Origin: Intestinimonas sp.
Lineage (GTDB): Bacteria > Bacillota > Clostridia > Oscillospirales > Oscillospiraceae
Length of the DNA stretch: 53,814 bases
Reading direction: 5' to 3'
NCBI RefSeq assembly: GCF_026169115.1
Contig: NZ_JAPFEA010000007.1
Location: 1 to 53,814, forward strand
The position numbers were made by a program, and so were the translations under genes. The notes under the pieces are model-generated. The model did no database searches, was not told the DNA's origin, and saw only the letters and a list, made by a program, of their open reading frames with translations. Within the stretch, counting starts at the first letter, position 1, and every line of letters begins with the position of its first letter. Below, piece after piece: positions 8,344 through 16,153 of this stretch.

Positions 8344-9557
8344 CGAAACGGAATTTATCCGCCTTATTATTGCTGGTCGTATTTGCTTTTGCCGCCGGCT
8401 GCCAGGCCGCCGTCCCGCCATCGGCGGCTCCGACCCCCACCCCGGTCCACACGCCCACCGCACCGCCCGCGCCCACTCCCACGCCCACCCCCGACCCGGT
8501 GGGGGAGGCCCTGGCCGCCATGACCACCGAGGAGAAAGTGGGCCAGCTCCTCATCGCTGGGTTCTACGAGACCCAGGCGGGGGAGGAGGCCCGGCGCTAC
8601 ATCCAGGACTGCCATGTGGGCGGGCTCATCCTCTATGGCCGGAACGTGGAGAGCGCCCGGCAGCTCACCGACCTCACCAACGGCCTGAAGGCCCTGGCCG
8701 GCGACATCCCCCTCTTCCTCTCCACCGACCAGGAGGGGGGCGTGGTGGAGCGGATGCCCCCGGAGGTCCGGAACCTGCCCAACGCCTATGATGTGGCCGA
8801 TGCGGCGGTCTTCGGCGAGGTGCTGGGGGCGGAGTGCGCCGCCTTTGGGGTCAACATGGATTTTGCCCCATCCCTGGATATCTGGTCCAACCCGGACAAC
8901 ACTGTGATCGGAAAACGGGCCTTCGGCTCCGACGCTGAAACTGTGGAACGGCGGGGACTGGACGGTCTGAACGCCATGGAGGGGACCGGTACCATTCCAG
9001 TGGTCAAGCACTTTCCCGGCCACGGGGACACGGTGGTGGACTCCCATGTGGGTCTTCCCGTGGTGGACAAGACCCGGGAGGAGCTGTCGGCTAAGGAACT
9101 CATTCCCTTTCAGACCGCCATCGACGCCGGCGCCCCCGCCATCATGGTGGGCCATATCCTCCTCACGAAGCTCGACCCGGAACGGCCCGCCACCCTCTCC
9201 GCCGAGGTGGTCACCGGCCTGCTCCGGGAGGAGCTGGGCTTTGACGGGGTGGTGGTGACCGACGACCTCACCATGGGGGCCATCACCCAGCAGTACGGCC
9301 TGGGGGAGGCCGCCGTGCTGGCGGTGGAGGCGGGCTGTGACGTGCTGCTGGTCTGCCATGAGGCGGGCACCGTGGAGGAGGTCTATGCCGCCCTCTTGGA
9401 CGCCGTGGACACCGGCCGCATCACGGAGGACCGGCTGGACCAGAGCGTCCGGCGCATCCTGTCCCTCAAGGGGGACTTCGGCCTCACCAGCGACCCGGTG
9501 GACCTCCCCGATCTGGACGCCCTCAACGACCAGGTGGCCGCCGTCACAGCTGGTTAG
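8340..9557 (+). CDS. GH3 family beta-N-acetylhexosaminidase (NagZ-like) lipoprotein
   Basis: 405 residues. A signal peptide ends in a lipobox (FAAGC, Cys about 21), followed by a Pro/Thr-rich spacer to about residue 55 that would hold the enzyme away from the membrane. The GH3 barrel shows EEKVGQLLIAGF, STDQEGG, the family signature KHFPGHGDT, and TDDLTMGAI that carries the nucleophile Asp. The loop with the conserved His (GHGDT) is that of NagZ-type enzymes, which remove N-acetylglucosamine from cell-wall muropeptides. It overlaps rnr by 4 bp. Expected outside the membrane, acting in wall turnover or recycling. Confidence 0.9.
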   Translation: MTKRNLSALLLLVVFAFAAGCQAAVPPSAAPTPTPVHTPTAPPAPTPTPTPDPVGEALAAMTTEEKVGQLLIAGFYETQAGEEARRYIQDCHVGGLILYGRNVESARQLTDLTNGLKALAGDIPLFLSTDQEGGVVERMPPEVRNLPNAYDVADAAVFGEVLGAECAAFGVNMDFAPSLDIWSNPDNTVIGKRAFGSDAETVERRGLDGLNAMEGTGTIPVVKHFPGHGDTVVDSHVGLPVVDKTREELSAKELIPFQTAIDAGAPAIMVGHILLTKLDPERPATLSAEVVTGLLREELGFDGVVVTDDLTMGAITQQYGLGEAAVLAVEAGCDVLLVCHEAGTVEEVYAALLDAVDTGRITEDRLDQSVRRILSLKGDFGLTSDPVDLPDLDALNDQVAAVTAG

Positions 9558-9598
9558 CAGATCGCATTTGCCCCGAGCATTCTGGAAGGAGGATGTCT

Positions 9599-9871
9599 AT
9601 GTTCTCTCTGCTCTACACACTGTTTGGATGGACGGAACTCACCACTGCCTTTGACCTTTCGGATTATGACCGAATACTCCGGACCATGGACGGCGGTGGA
9701 ATCCCCTATCGGACCCGAGCCCTCTTCGACGGGGATGCCCCTCGCTCCCGGAGTGCTCTGGGCTCCGTGGGCCATCAGCCGGAGCACCAGACCCAGTACC
9801 AGATTTTGGTCAAAAAGGGTGACCTGGACCGGGCTCGCTTCCTCCTGCGGACGACCCGTGCACAACGCTGA
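9599..9871 (+). CDS. Small conserved protein of unknown function
   Basis: 90 residues, not a family I can name with certainty. It begins with a short hydrophobic stretch and then has W-T-E followed by the pattern SDYDRILRTMDGGGIPYRTR. That resembles small Firmicutes proteins, and DUF2007-like domains, in which a helix-strand unit with G-I-P-Y recurs. The second ATG (9599) is chosen because GGAGG ends 6 bp before it, whereas it abuts the first ATG (9593). It follows the GH3 gene by 41 bp and may share its transcript. No signal peptide is evident. Confidence 0.6.
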   Translation: MFSLLYTLFGWTELTTAFDLSDYDRILRTMDGGGIPYRTRALFDGDAPRSRSALGSVGHQPEHQTQYQILVKKGDLDRARFLLRTTRAQR

Positions 9872-9880
9872 TCTGACCTC

Positions 9881-9909
9881 TTGACAAGCACCTCCTACGG
9901 GTGTAGTAT
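9881..9909 (+). promoter_or_regulatory. Promoter of the BlaI-type repressor gene
   Basis: TTGACA (9881-9886), 17 bp, TAGTAT (9904-9909). The -10 lies inside the operator dyad, as expected for an autorepressed gene. Confidence 0.8.
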
Positions 9910-9935
9910 CTTGATAGAGATGCTACACTTGTAGG
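9894..9935 (+). promoter_or_regulatory. Nested dyad operator for BlaI-type repressor
   Basis: Inner dyad TGTAGTATC (9902-9910) and GATGCTACA (9919-9927) with one central mismatch per arm. Outer dyad CCTAC (9894-9898) and GTAGG (9931-9935) is spaced 3 bp from the inner arms. The TGTA/TACA core matches the operator style of BlaI/MecI repressors. It overlaps the -10 and the expected transcription start. Confidence 0.75.
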
Positions 9936-9945
9936 AGGTGTTTTG

Positions 9946-10311
9946 ATGTCCAGACTCAGCGACAGCGAATGGCAGGTCCTCACCGCCCTGTGGGACAGGG
10001 AGGGGGCCAGCCTGGGGGAGGTGGTGGACGCCCTCCGCCCCGCCACCGGGTGGAGCCGGAACACGGTGCTCACCTACCTCACCCGGATGGAGAAAAAGGG
10101 GCTGGTGTCCATCGACAAGGGCTGCTATCCCCACGTCTACCGGGCCGCCCTGGACCGGGAGACCTGCCGGGCCCAGGAGCGGCAGAGCTTTCTTGACCGG
10201 GTGTACCGGGGCTCCGCCGGGGACCTGGTGGCCGCCTTTTTGAAGGAATCCCCCCTCTCCGCCGACGAGCGGGACCGGCTCAAGGCCCTACTGGACGATA
10301 TGGAGGTGTGA
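9946..10311 (+). CDS. BlaI/MecI/CopY family transcriptional repressor
   Basis: 121 residues. Winged-helix N-terminal domain with the family pattern LSDSEWQVLTALWD (about 4-17), the recognition helix region WSRNTVLTYLTRMEKKGLV, and a C-terminal dimerisation region. Repressors of this family bind TGTA/TACA dyads and are cut by a partner M56 membrane protease. The operator dyad sits 20-50 bp upstream, so autoregulation is expected. The partner protease gene follows 276 bp later, with repeats in between. A TTG precedes the ATG by one codon; ATG 9946 is preferred after GTAGGAGG. Confidence 0.92.
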   Translation: MSRLSDSEWQVLTALWDREGASLGEVVDALRPATGWSRNTVLTYLTRMEKKGLVSIDKGCYPHVYRAALDRETCRAQERQSFLDRVYRGSAGDLVAAFLKESPLSADERDRLKALLDDMEV

Positions 10312-10343
10312 GGGCGCACCAGCCCTGTACGTCTCCTGCATGA

Positions 10344-10504
10344 CCATCCTGGGCGCCCTCCCATCATCCTGAGCGATCTCCTGTCATCCTGAGCGGTTCC
10401 CCCGTCATCCTGAGCGTAAGCGAAGGATCCGTTCCCTCTGTCCCCCGGCCATCAGCGTCATAGACGGGAAATGCGGATTCTTCGGCCTGCGGCCTCAGAA
10501 TGAC
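10344..10504. repeat. 21-bp-period repeats and inverted partner between blaI-type and M56 genes
   Basis: The 11-mer CATCCTGRGCG occurs four times at 20-21 bp steps (starting at 10344, 10365, 10385, 10406), and a diverged inverted partner CTCAGAATGAC ends the element at 10504. The same GTCATYCTGAGC sequence recurs at 2730 and around 35.25-35.37 kb. It occupies most of the 276-bp gap; no gene or promoter is clear in it. Confidence 0.75.
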
Positions 10505-10587
10505 AGGAAAAGATGCGCAGTCCCAGGTGCGGCGGTCGCCGCGCCCCACAATCACAGTTCTCTATCTCTCCAAAGTGAGGTGACAGT

Positions 10588-12513
10588 ATGACCGATCTCT
10601 GGTCCTTCCTGCTCCAGACCCTCACCGCCGCCGGAGCGGCGGCCTTCCTCCTGGTCCTCAAGTCCCTCTTTCGGGACAAGCTCTCCCCCCGGTGGCAGTT
10701 CGGCATCTGGGGCCTGCTGGCCCTGGTGCTGCTGTATCCCGCGGGCCGGGGCGGGCGATATGTCCTCTTCAACTGGCCATTGTGGCTGGAGACCCTGAAA
10801 ACCGCCCTCACCAGGGACTACGACCTTATCCGGGTGACGGCCCCCATCCCTCTGCCCGCCCCGCTGAGCGGACCCCAGACGCCCCTGGACGTCCTCTACT
10901 TCCTCTATGTGGCCGGGGTGGTGGTGCTGCTGGCGTGGTATGCCCTCGCCTATCTCCGGCTGCGGCTGGCCCTCCGCCGGGGGAGCCCCGCCGACGACGC
11001 CCAGCTCCGCCGGGTGGCGGCACAGTATGAGCTTCCGGTTTGCCGGGTGGTGGAGGTGGAGGGACTGCCCACCGCCTTCGTCTGCGGGGTGTTCCGCCCG
11101 GTGCTGGCCCTTCCCGCCGGGCAGCCGGTGGACGACAAGGTGCTCCTCCACGAGCTTTTGCACCTCAAATACCATGACGCCGCCTGGGGCCTTCTCATCT
11201 GTCTGTTCCGGTGTCTCCACTGGTGCAATCCCCTTCTGTGGTACTGCGCCGACCGGGCGGGCAACGACGCCGAGGCCCTTTGCGACCAGCGGGTGCTGGA
11301 GCGGCTGGAGGGGGAGGACCGCCGGGACTATGGCCGCATCCTCCTCTCTATGGCCTCGGACAAATACGCCCGGGCGGTGGGTACCTCCTCCATGGCCAAC
11401 GGCGGACGCAACGTCCGGGCGCGCATTGAGGCCATCGCCCGATTCAAGCGGTACCCGGCGGGGATGGCCCTAGCCTCGGTGTCCGTGGCCCTGGTCCTCC
11501 TTTTTCCCCTGACCCTGGGCTGGGGCCAGACCCTGGCCAAGGCCAACGGCCTGGGCCACTCCGGCGAGCTGGAGTTCCACACCGCCATGGCTTCGGCCCG
11601 GCTCACCCCCTGCACCACCGCCGCCGGGGCCTTCGACGCCTACGGCAAGGCGGTCATCCATGATAACGGCATCTACCGGGCCCTGTGCGCCCCCCTCTCG
11701 GAGCACCCCGCCCTGGCCGCCCAGATGGAGGGCTTCGCCCACGGTCCCGACCCCTGGGTCCACGAGCACTGGGAGAGCGGCCTGCCGGGCCGGGCCGACC
11801 ATACCGTTGGCTATTTTCTCTACAACCTGACCCAGGCGGACGGCGGTTATGCCGCTGTGATGGTCTGGCCCCTCCAGATGGCCTATGTGGACGGCCCCGA
11901 CGCCCCGCCGGTCTATTGGAGTGAGGAGGACAGGGCCTACGCCGCCTGGCAGTCCCTCTGGGCGGAGCGGCAGGGGGACCGCTGGGTGGTCCTTCCCCAG
12001 GGGGAGTTCCATCTCACGGAGACCGAGGGGGACGGCCTGGTCTGGGGTGACGATGCCCTCCCCAGTGCTGCCATCTACGCCGCCGATGTGGACGGTCTCC
12101 GCCTGGAGCTCACCTATCAGACCGTCCACAGCGTGTCCTATACCTTTGGAGAGAAGCCCAAGGTCAACGCCCGGTTTGACGCCGCCGGAGAGTCTTTCGA
12201 TTTCACCGGTTCTGAGACCCATCCCGGAGCCGCAGACCTGGTGAACCGCTACGCCGCCGCTCCCGTCTACGCCGACGGCAGCGGTCCCGCCCTGGAATTC
12301 GGTTCCGGTCAGGGCAGCAGCAGTGACGGCACCTTCTGGGGCAATGTCCGGGACTACGGCGGCCTGCTCGCCAGCGGTGGCTCCGGCTTTGGAGACGACC
12401 CCAACGACCCGCCGGTGTGGCCCGACCACTACCGCATGGTCCTCACTTATGTGGATGGCCGGGAGGAGCAGATGGTGGAGCTCCGGCCCATGGAAGGAGG
12501 AAAACGCGCATGA
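10588..12513 (+). CDS. M56 (BlaR1/MecR1-type) membrane metallopeptidase sensor
   Basis: 641 residues with the complete N-terminus: three membrane helices (about 8-25, 37-52, 107-128), a cytoplasmic M56 zinc protease with HELLHLKYHD (HExxH about 189-193) and a downstream D-A-E-A-L-C-D motif, a fourth helix (about 291-312), then an outer region of about 330 residues. The outer part has no penicillin-binding SxxK/KTG arrangement that I can recognise, so this is not a simple beta-lactam sensor. It probably inactivates the BlaI-type repressor encoded upstream. The stop overlaps the next start (ATGA), indicating coupling. The C-terminal region differs from that of the M56 gene at the left edge. Confidence 0.88.
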   Translation: MTDLWSFLLQTLTAAGAAAFLLVLKSLFRDKLSPRWQFGIWGLLALVLLYPAGRGGRYVLFNWPLWLETLKTALTRDYDLIRVTAPIPLPAPLSGPQTPLDVLYFLYVAGVVVLLAWYALAYLRLRLALRRGSPADDAQLRRVAAQYELPVCRVVEVEGLPTAFVCGVFRPVLALPAGQPVDDKVLLHELLHLKYHDAAWGLLICLFRCLHWCNPLLWYCADRAGNDAEALCDQRVLERLEGEDRRDYGRILLSMASDKYARAVGTSSMANGGRNVRARIEAIARFKRYPAGMALASVSVALVLLFPLTLGWGQTLAKANGLGHSGELEFHTAMASARLTPCTTAAGAFDAYGKAVIHDNGIYRALCAPLSEHPALAAQMEGFAHGPDPWVHEHWESGLPGRADHTVGYFLYNLTQADGGYAAVMVWPLQMAYVDGPDAPPVYWSEEDRAYAAWQSLWAERQGDRWVVLPQGEFHLTETEGDGLVWGDDALPSAAIYAADVDGLRLELTYQTVHSVSYTFGEKPKVNARFDAAGESFDFTGSETHPGAADLVNRYAAAPVYADGSGPALEFGSGQGSSSDGTFWGNVRDYGGLLASGGSGFGDDPNDPPVWPDHYRMVLTYVDGREEQMVELRPMEGGKRA

Positions 12514-13121
12514 TCTCTGACCGGCAACGGCTCTACCGGGGGGTGTCCTGCGCCGCCTGGGCCTACTTCTTCCTCTACTTTGACCTCAGCTTCAACGGGA
12601 TCAGCGTCCTCCCCAACTTCGTGTGCTACCTCCTGCTGTGGCAGGCCATCTCCTTTCTGGAGGGGGAGGAGCGGGACCTGGCCCTCCTGCGGCCCCTGTG
12701 CCTGCTGCTGGGCGTGTGGGTGGGAGCGGACTGGCTCTTCACCATCTTCGGTGAAGCCCTGGACGGACGGCTCCCGGTGGTGGACCTCCTGATCTCGGCG
12801 GCGGCCATCTACTTCCACTTCCAGCTCTTCACCGACTTTGCCCATCTGGCGGCGCGGTATCAGAGCGAGGGAATGGAGCTGGACCGGCGGCTGCTGCGGC
12901 TGCGGACGGTCCAGACCGTCCTGCTCACCGCCTCCTCCCTCCTGGGGGGCTGGCTGCCCAGCGGGATACAGCTTTTCTTCCCGGGAAACGCCCTGGCGGA
13001 GGAGGCGGTCAGCGTCCTGCTCGTGGCCCTGGCCCTGGCGGGGCTGGTGGTCTCCCTCCGGCTCATGTTCGGCCTCTTCGCATTGCGGAAGTGCTTTCTT
13101 CCATCGGAGGACAAGGCGTAA
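12510..13121 (+). CDS. Multi-pass membrane protein of unknown function
   Basis: 203 residues with about five hydrophobic segments (near 14-30, 36-50, 60-80, 90-110 and 170-190) and a short charged amphipathic stretch at about 115-130. I do not recognise the family. The GTG/ATG choice is settled by the ATGA overlap with the M56 sensor and GGAGG 7-12 bp upstream. Its place as third gene after repressor and sensor suggests it is a target or accessory of that system, for example in ligand response or transport, but nothing in the sequence proves a role. Confidence 0.7.
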   Translation: MISDRQRLYRGVSCAAWAYFFLYFDLSFNGISVLPNFVCYLLLWQAISFLEGEERDLALLRPLCLLLGVWVGADWLFTIFGEALDGRLPVVDLLISAAAIYFHFQLFTDFAHLAARYQSEGMELDRRLLRLRTVQTVLLTASSLLGGWLPSGIQLFFPGNALAEEAVSVLLVALALAGLVVSLRLMFGLFALRKCFLPSEDKA

Positions 13122-13124
13122 AAA

Positions 13125-13154
13125 AAGCGGAACAGACGCAAGTCTGTTCCGCTT
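13125..13154. terminator. Bidirectional terminator between membrane protein and P-type ATPase
   Basis: 13-bp perfect stem (13125-13137 and 13142-13154), A-run before and CTTTC after, serving both convergent units. Confidence 0.8.
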
Positions 13155-13168
13155 CTTTCGTATCAGGA

Positions 13169-15799
13169 TCATTTCCGCCGCTTGTCCTGGACGGCGTCGT
13201 TGATGAGCTTGTAGATCTGGATGACCACGGTGGGCAGGAAGGCCAGCAGGACCACCAGACCCAGCTGAGTCATGGTGAAGGGGCTCACCTCAAAGAGGGT
13301 GCGCAGGCCGGGGACAAAGAGGACGGCGGCCAGCAGCACCACGCCGGCGAAGAAGGCGCCGATGCTGGCCTTGTTGGTGGCAAAGCCGAGGCGGAAGATG
13401 GAGGAGAGACCCCGGCAGTTGAAGCCGTGGAAAAGCCGGGCCAGGGTGAGGGTGGAGAAGGCCATGGTCATGGCCAGGCCCGCGCCGCCGTCCCGCAGGC
13501 CGATGAAGTAGGCCGTCATGACCGCGGCGGCGATGATGGCGCCGTAGGCCAGGATCTTGCCCATGAGACCGCGGGTGAGGATGGGCTCCTTGGGGTCCCG
13601 GGGCTTCTGGTCCAGCAGGCCGCCGGTGGCCGGCTCCACGCCGATGGCGATGGCGGGAAGGGAGTCGGTGAGGAGGTTGATGAACAGAAGGTGGACCGGG
13701 GCGAAGGGGACGGACAGCCCAAGGATGGAGGTGAGGAGGACGCAGAGGATGCCGGCCATGTTGCCGGAGAGGAGGAAGTTGATGGAGTTTTTGATGTTGG
13801 TGTAGACGCCCCGTCCGTTGACCACCGCCTTGACGATGGTGGCGAAGTTGTCGTCGGCCAGGATCATGGAGGCGGCGTCCTTGCTGACCTCCGTACCGGT
13901 GATGCCCATGGCCACGCCGATGTCGGCGGCCTTGAGGGCGGGGGCGTCGTTGACGCCGTCGCCGGTCATGGAGACGATCTTGCCCTTGCGCTGCCAGGCG
14001 GAGACGATGCGGATCTTATGCTCGGGGGACACCCGGGCGTAGACGGAGATCTTTTCCAGCCGCTGGTCCAGGTCGGCGTCGGTCATGGCGTCCAGCTCCA
14101 CGCCGGAGACGGCCTCGTCTCCCTCCCGGAAGATGCCCAGCTGCTTGGCGATGGCGGAGGCGGTGACCTTGTGGTCGCCGGTAATCATGATGGTGCGGAT
14201 GCCGCCCCGCTTGGCGTCGGCCACGGCCTGGATGGCCTCGGTCCGGGGCGGGTCGATCATGGAGATGAGACCGATGAAGGTGAAGTCCTGCTCGTCGTCC
14301 AGGGTGAGGGTGTGGTTCTCCGGCAGCTCCCGGTAGGCGAAGGCCAGCACTCGCAGGCCCTCCATGGAAAGCTCCATGTTCACCCGGGAGATGCGCTCCT
14401 TCCACTCGGCGGTCATGGGCACTCTGCCCTCCCGGGTGAGGACGTAGGCGGACCGGGCGAGGAGGACGTCGATGGCCCCCTTGGTATAGAGGGTGGGGAC
14501 GCCGTCGATGTCGTGGAGGGTGCTCATGAGCTTCCGGTCAGAGTCAAAGGCCAGCTCTCCCAGGCGGGGGTGCTGCTGGCGGTAAGAGATCTCGTCGATC
14601 TCCAGCCGGTCGCCCAGCATGACCAGGGCCACCTCGGTGGGGTCGCCGATGCTGGTGCCGGTGGCCGGATCGGTGGTGGCGTCGCTGGCCAGAAGGGCCG
14701 CCTTGAGGAGGAGGCGCTGGACGTCGTTGACCAGGTCCAGGTCATTGCCCTCCAGCAGGGAGCCGTCGGCATAGAGCTTCTGGGGGGTCATTTTGTTCTG
14801 GGTCAGGGTGCCCGTCTTGTCCGAGCAGATAACAGACACGGCGCCCAGGCTCTCCACCGCCTTCAGGTCCTTGATGATGGCGTTTTCCTTGGCCATCTTC
14901 TGGGTGCCCAGGGCCAGCACGATGGTAACGATGGAGGAGAGGGCCTCGGGGATGGCGGCCACGGCCAGGGCCACGGCGAACATCAGGGAGTCCAGAATGG
15001 GCATCTCCCGGTAGAGGGACAGGCCGAAGACCAGGGCGCAGATGGCCATGATGACGATGGCCAGCTTCTTGCTGAAATCGTCCAGGGACTGCTGGAGGGG
15101 GGTCTTGCGCTGCTGGGTCTGATTCATGAGGGCGGCCACCTTGCCCAGCTCGGTGTCCATGCCGGTGCCGGTGACCACCACCTGAGCCCGGCCATAGGTC
15201 ACCAGGGAGCCGGAGAAGACCATGTTCTTCCGGTCACCCAGGGCCACCTCGTCGCCGGGGATGACGTCGGCGGTCTTCTCCACGCCCTCGCTCTCGCCGG
15301 TGAGGGAGCTCTCATTGACCTTGAGGGAGAAGTTTTCCAGGATGCGGCCATCGGCCACCACCATGTCGCCGGCCTCCAGCTCCACGATGTCGCCGGGGAC
15401 GATCTGGGCGGAGGGGATGACGGTGCGCTTGCCGTCCCGCAGGACCTTGGCCGTGGGGGACGACATGGCCTTCAGGCTCTCCAGGGATTTCTCCGCCTTG
15501 AAGTGCTGGACGGTACCCAGGATGGCGTTGAGGATGAGAACGGCGAAGATGACGATGGTGCTCTCCAGATTGCCGGAGACGGCGGAGATGACGGCGGCCG
15601 CCAGCAGAATGACCACCAACAGATCCTTGAATTGCTCCAGGAAGACCTGGAGGCCGGACTTCTTTTTACCCTCGGCCAGGGCGTTCTTGCCGAACCGCTC
15701 CAGCCGCTCCGCCGCCTGGGCCGAAGTAAGGCCCGTCTGAGCGGACTCCACCGCTGTCAGGGTCTCCTCCGGGGTGCGGTTGAAAAAGGCTTTTTCCAT
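13169..15799 (-). CDS. P-type cation-transporting ATPase (P2A/PMCA-like) under a Mn2+ riboswitch
   Basis: 876 residues. Order: N-terminal cation-ATPase domain with RFGKNAL, the first helix pair, actuator domain with the motif TGES, transport helix with PEALSSIVT, phosphorylation site CSDKTGTLTQNKM, nucleotide-binding domain, hinge TGDGVNDAPALK, then a C-terminal six-helix block. This is the plan of Ca2+/Mn2+ P2A pumps. ATG 15799 follows AAGGAG at 8 bp; the longer upstream frame would run into the riboswitch. A yybP-ykoY riboswitch and a perfect consensus promoter precede it. Because that riboswitch turns genes on when Mn2+ is high, the likely role is Mn2+ (possibly Ca2+) efflux; that step is inference. 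Confidence 0.92.
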   Translation of the reverse strand: MEKAFFNRTPEETLTAVESAQTGLTSAQAAERLERFGKNALAEGKKKSGLQVFLEQFKDLLVVILLAAAVISAVSGNLESTIVIFAVLILNAILGTVQHFKAEKSLESLKAMSSPTAKVLRDGKRTVIPSAQIVPGDIVELEAGDMVVADGRILENFSLKVNESSLTGESEGVEKTADVIPGDEVALGDRKNMVFSGSLVTYGRAQVVVTGTGMDTELGKVAALMNQTQQRKTPLQQSLDDFSKKLAIVIMAICALVFGLSLYREMPILDSLMFAVALAVAAIPEALSSIVTIVLALGTQKMAKENAIIKDLKAVESLGAVSVICSDKTGTLTQNKMTPQKLYADGSLLEGNDLDLVNDVQRLLLKAALLASDATTDPATGTSIGDPTEVALVMLGDRLEIDEISYRQQHPRLGELAFDSDRKLMSTLHDIDGVPTLYTKGAIDVLLARSAYVLTREGRVPMTAEWKERISRVNMELSMEGLRVLAFAYRELPENHTLTLDDEQDFTFIGLISMIDPPRTEAIQAVADAKRGGIRTIMITGDHKVTASAIAKQLGIFREGDEAVSGVELDAMTDADLDQRLEKISVYARVSPEHKIRIVSAWQRKGKIVSMTGDGVNDAPALKAADIGVAMGITGTEVSKDAASMILADDNFATIVKAVVNGRGVYTNIKNSINFLLSGNMAGILCVLLTSILGLSVPFAPVHLLFINLLTDSLPAIAIGVEPATGGLLDQKPRDPKEPILTRGLMGKILAYGAIIAAAVMTAYFIGLRDGGAGLAMTMAFSTLTLARLFHGFNCRGLSSIFRLGFATNKASIGAFFAGVVLLAAVLFVPGLRTLFEVSPFTMTQLGLVVLLAFLPTVVIQIYKLINDAVQDKRRK

Positions 15800-15866
15800 G
15801 CTGCACACTCCTTTTTTTAAGATAATCTTTCCCCGGGGGCAGCCGCAGATCCCTCCGCCGGAACAA

Positions 15867-16001
15867 TAAAAAAAGACTTTTGAGTATATCCTCCGCCCAT
15901 GGCAAAGCACATACTCAAAAGTCTTGTCACCGTCACCGGCGTCCTCCCCCAGGTCAAAGACCGTGATGTTGAAGGAGGAACTTGCGACTACTCCCTTTTG
16001 A
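15867..16001 (-). ncRNA. yybP-ykoY manganese riboswitch
   Basis: Read on the minus strand, the leader starts with AAAAGGGAGTAGTCGC and has CAACATCACGG, then GGTGACGGTGACAAGACTTT. These are the conserved segments of the yybP-ykoY class. The ACAAGACTTTTGAGTAT segment (15925 down to 15911) pairs perfectly over 15 bp with 15887-15873. That stem is followed by seven Ts, which makes it a terminator: ligand binding that captures the 5' arm would let transcription continue into the ATPase gene. Known members sense Mn2+ and precede exporters. Confidence 0.9.
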
Positions 16002-16011
16002 ACAATTCTAA

Positions 16012-16040
16012 ATTATACTGTGCAAGCCCGCATTTGTCAA
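16012..16040 (-). promoter_or_regulatory. Consensus sigma-A promoter of the riboswitch/ATPase transcript
   Basis: Minus strand TTGACA, 17 bp, TATAAT: a perfect match. It lies 10 bp before the first conserved riboswitch segment. Confidence 0.93.
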
Positions 16041-16095
16041 GTCTGTCTGGCGGGGTTTGGGAAATTTTTTCCCGTCGCCCTGCCGGGGCGCGTTC

Positions 16096-16124
16096 TTGCA
16101 AATGGGACCTCCTTGGGGTAAAAT
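16096..16124 (+). promoter_or_regulatory. Promoter for nadE
   Basis: TTGCAA, 17 bp, TAAAAT, 29 bp before the chosen nadE start. Confidence 0.7.
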
Positions 16125-16153
16125 GGTACCAACGCGAATAGGAGGTCATGGAT

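Noticed and set aside
6208..8463. 751-codon minus-strand frame over rnr
   Set aside because: Complement of a high-GC coding gene; no motif and no start context.
13091..15820. 909-codon plus-strand frame over the P-type ATPase
   Set aside because: Shadow of the intact ATPase gene; Gly/Asp/His-rich, with no ribosome site or family motif.
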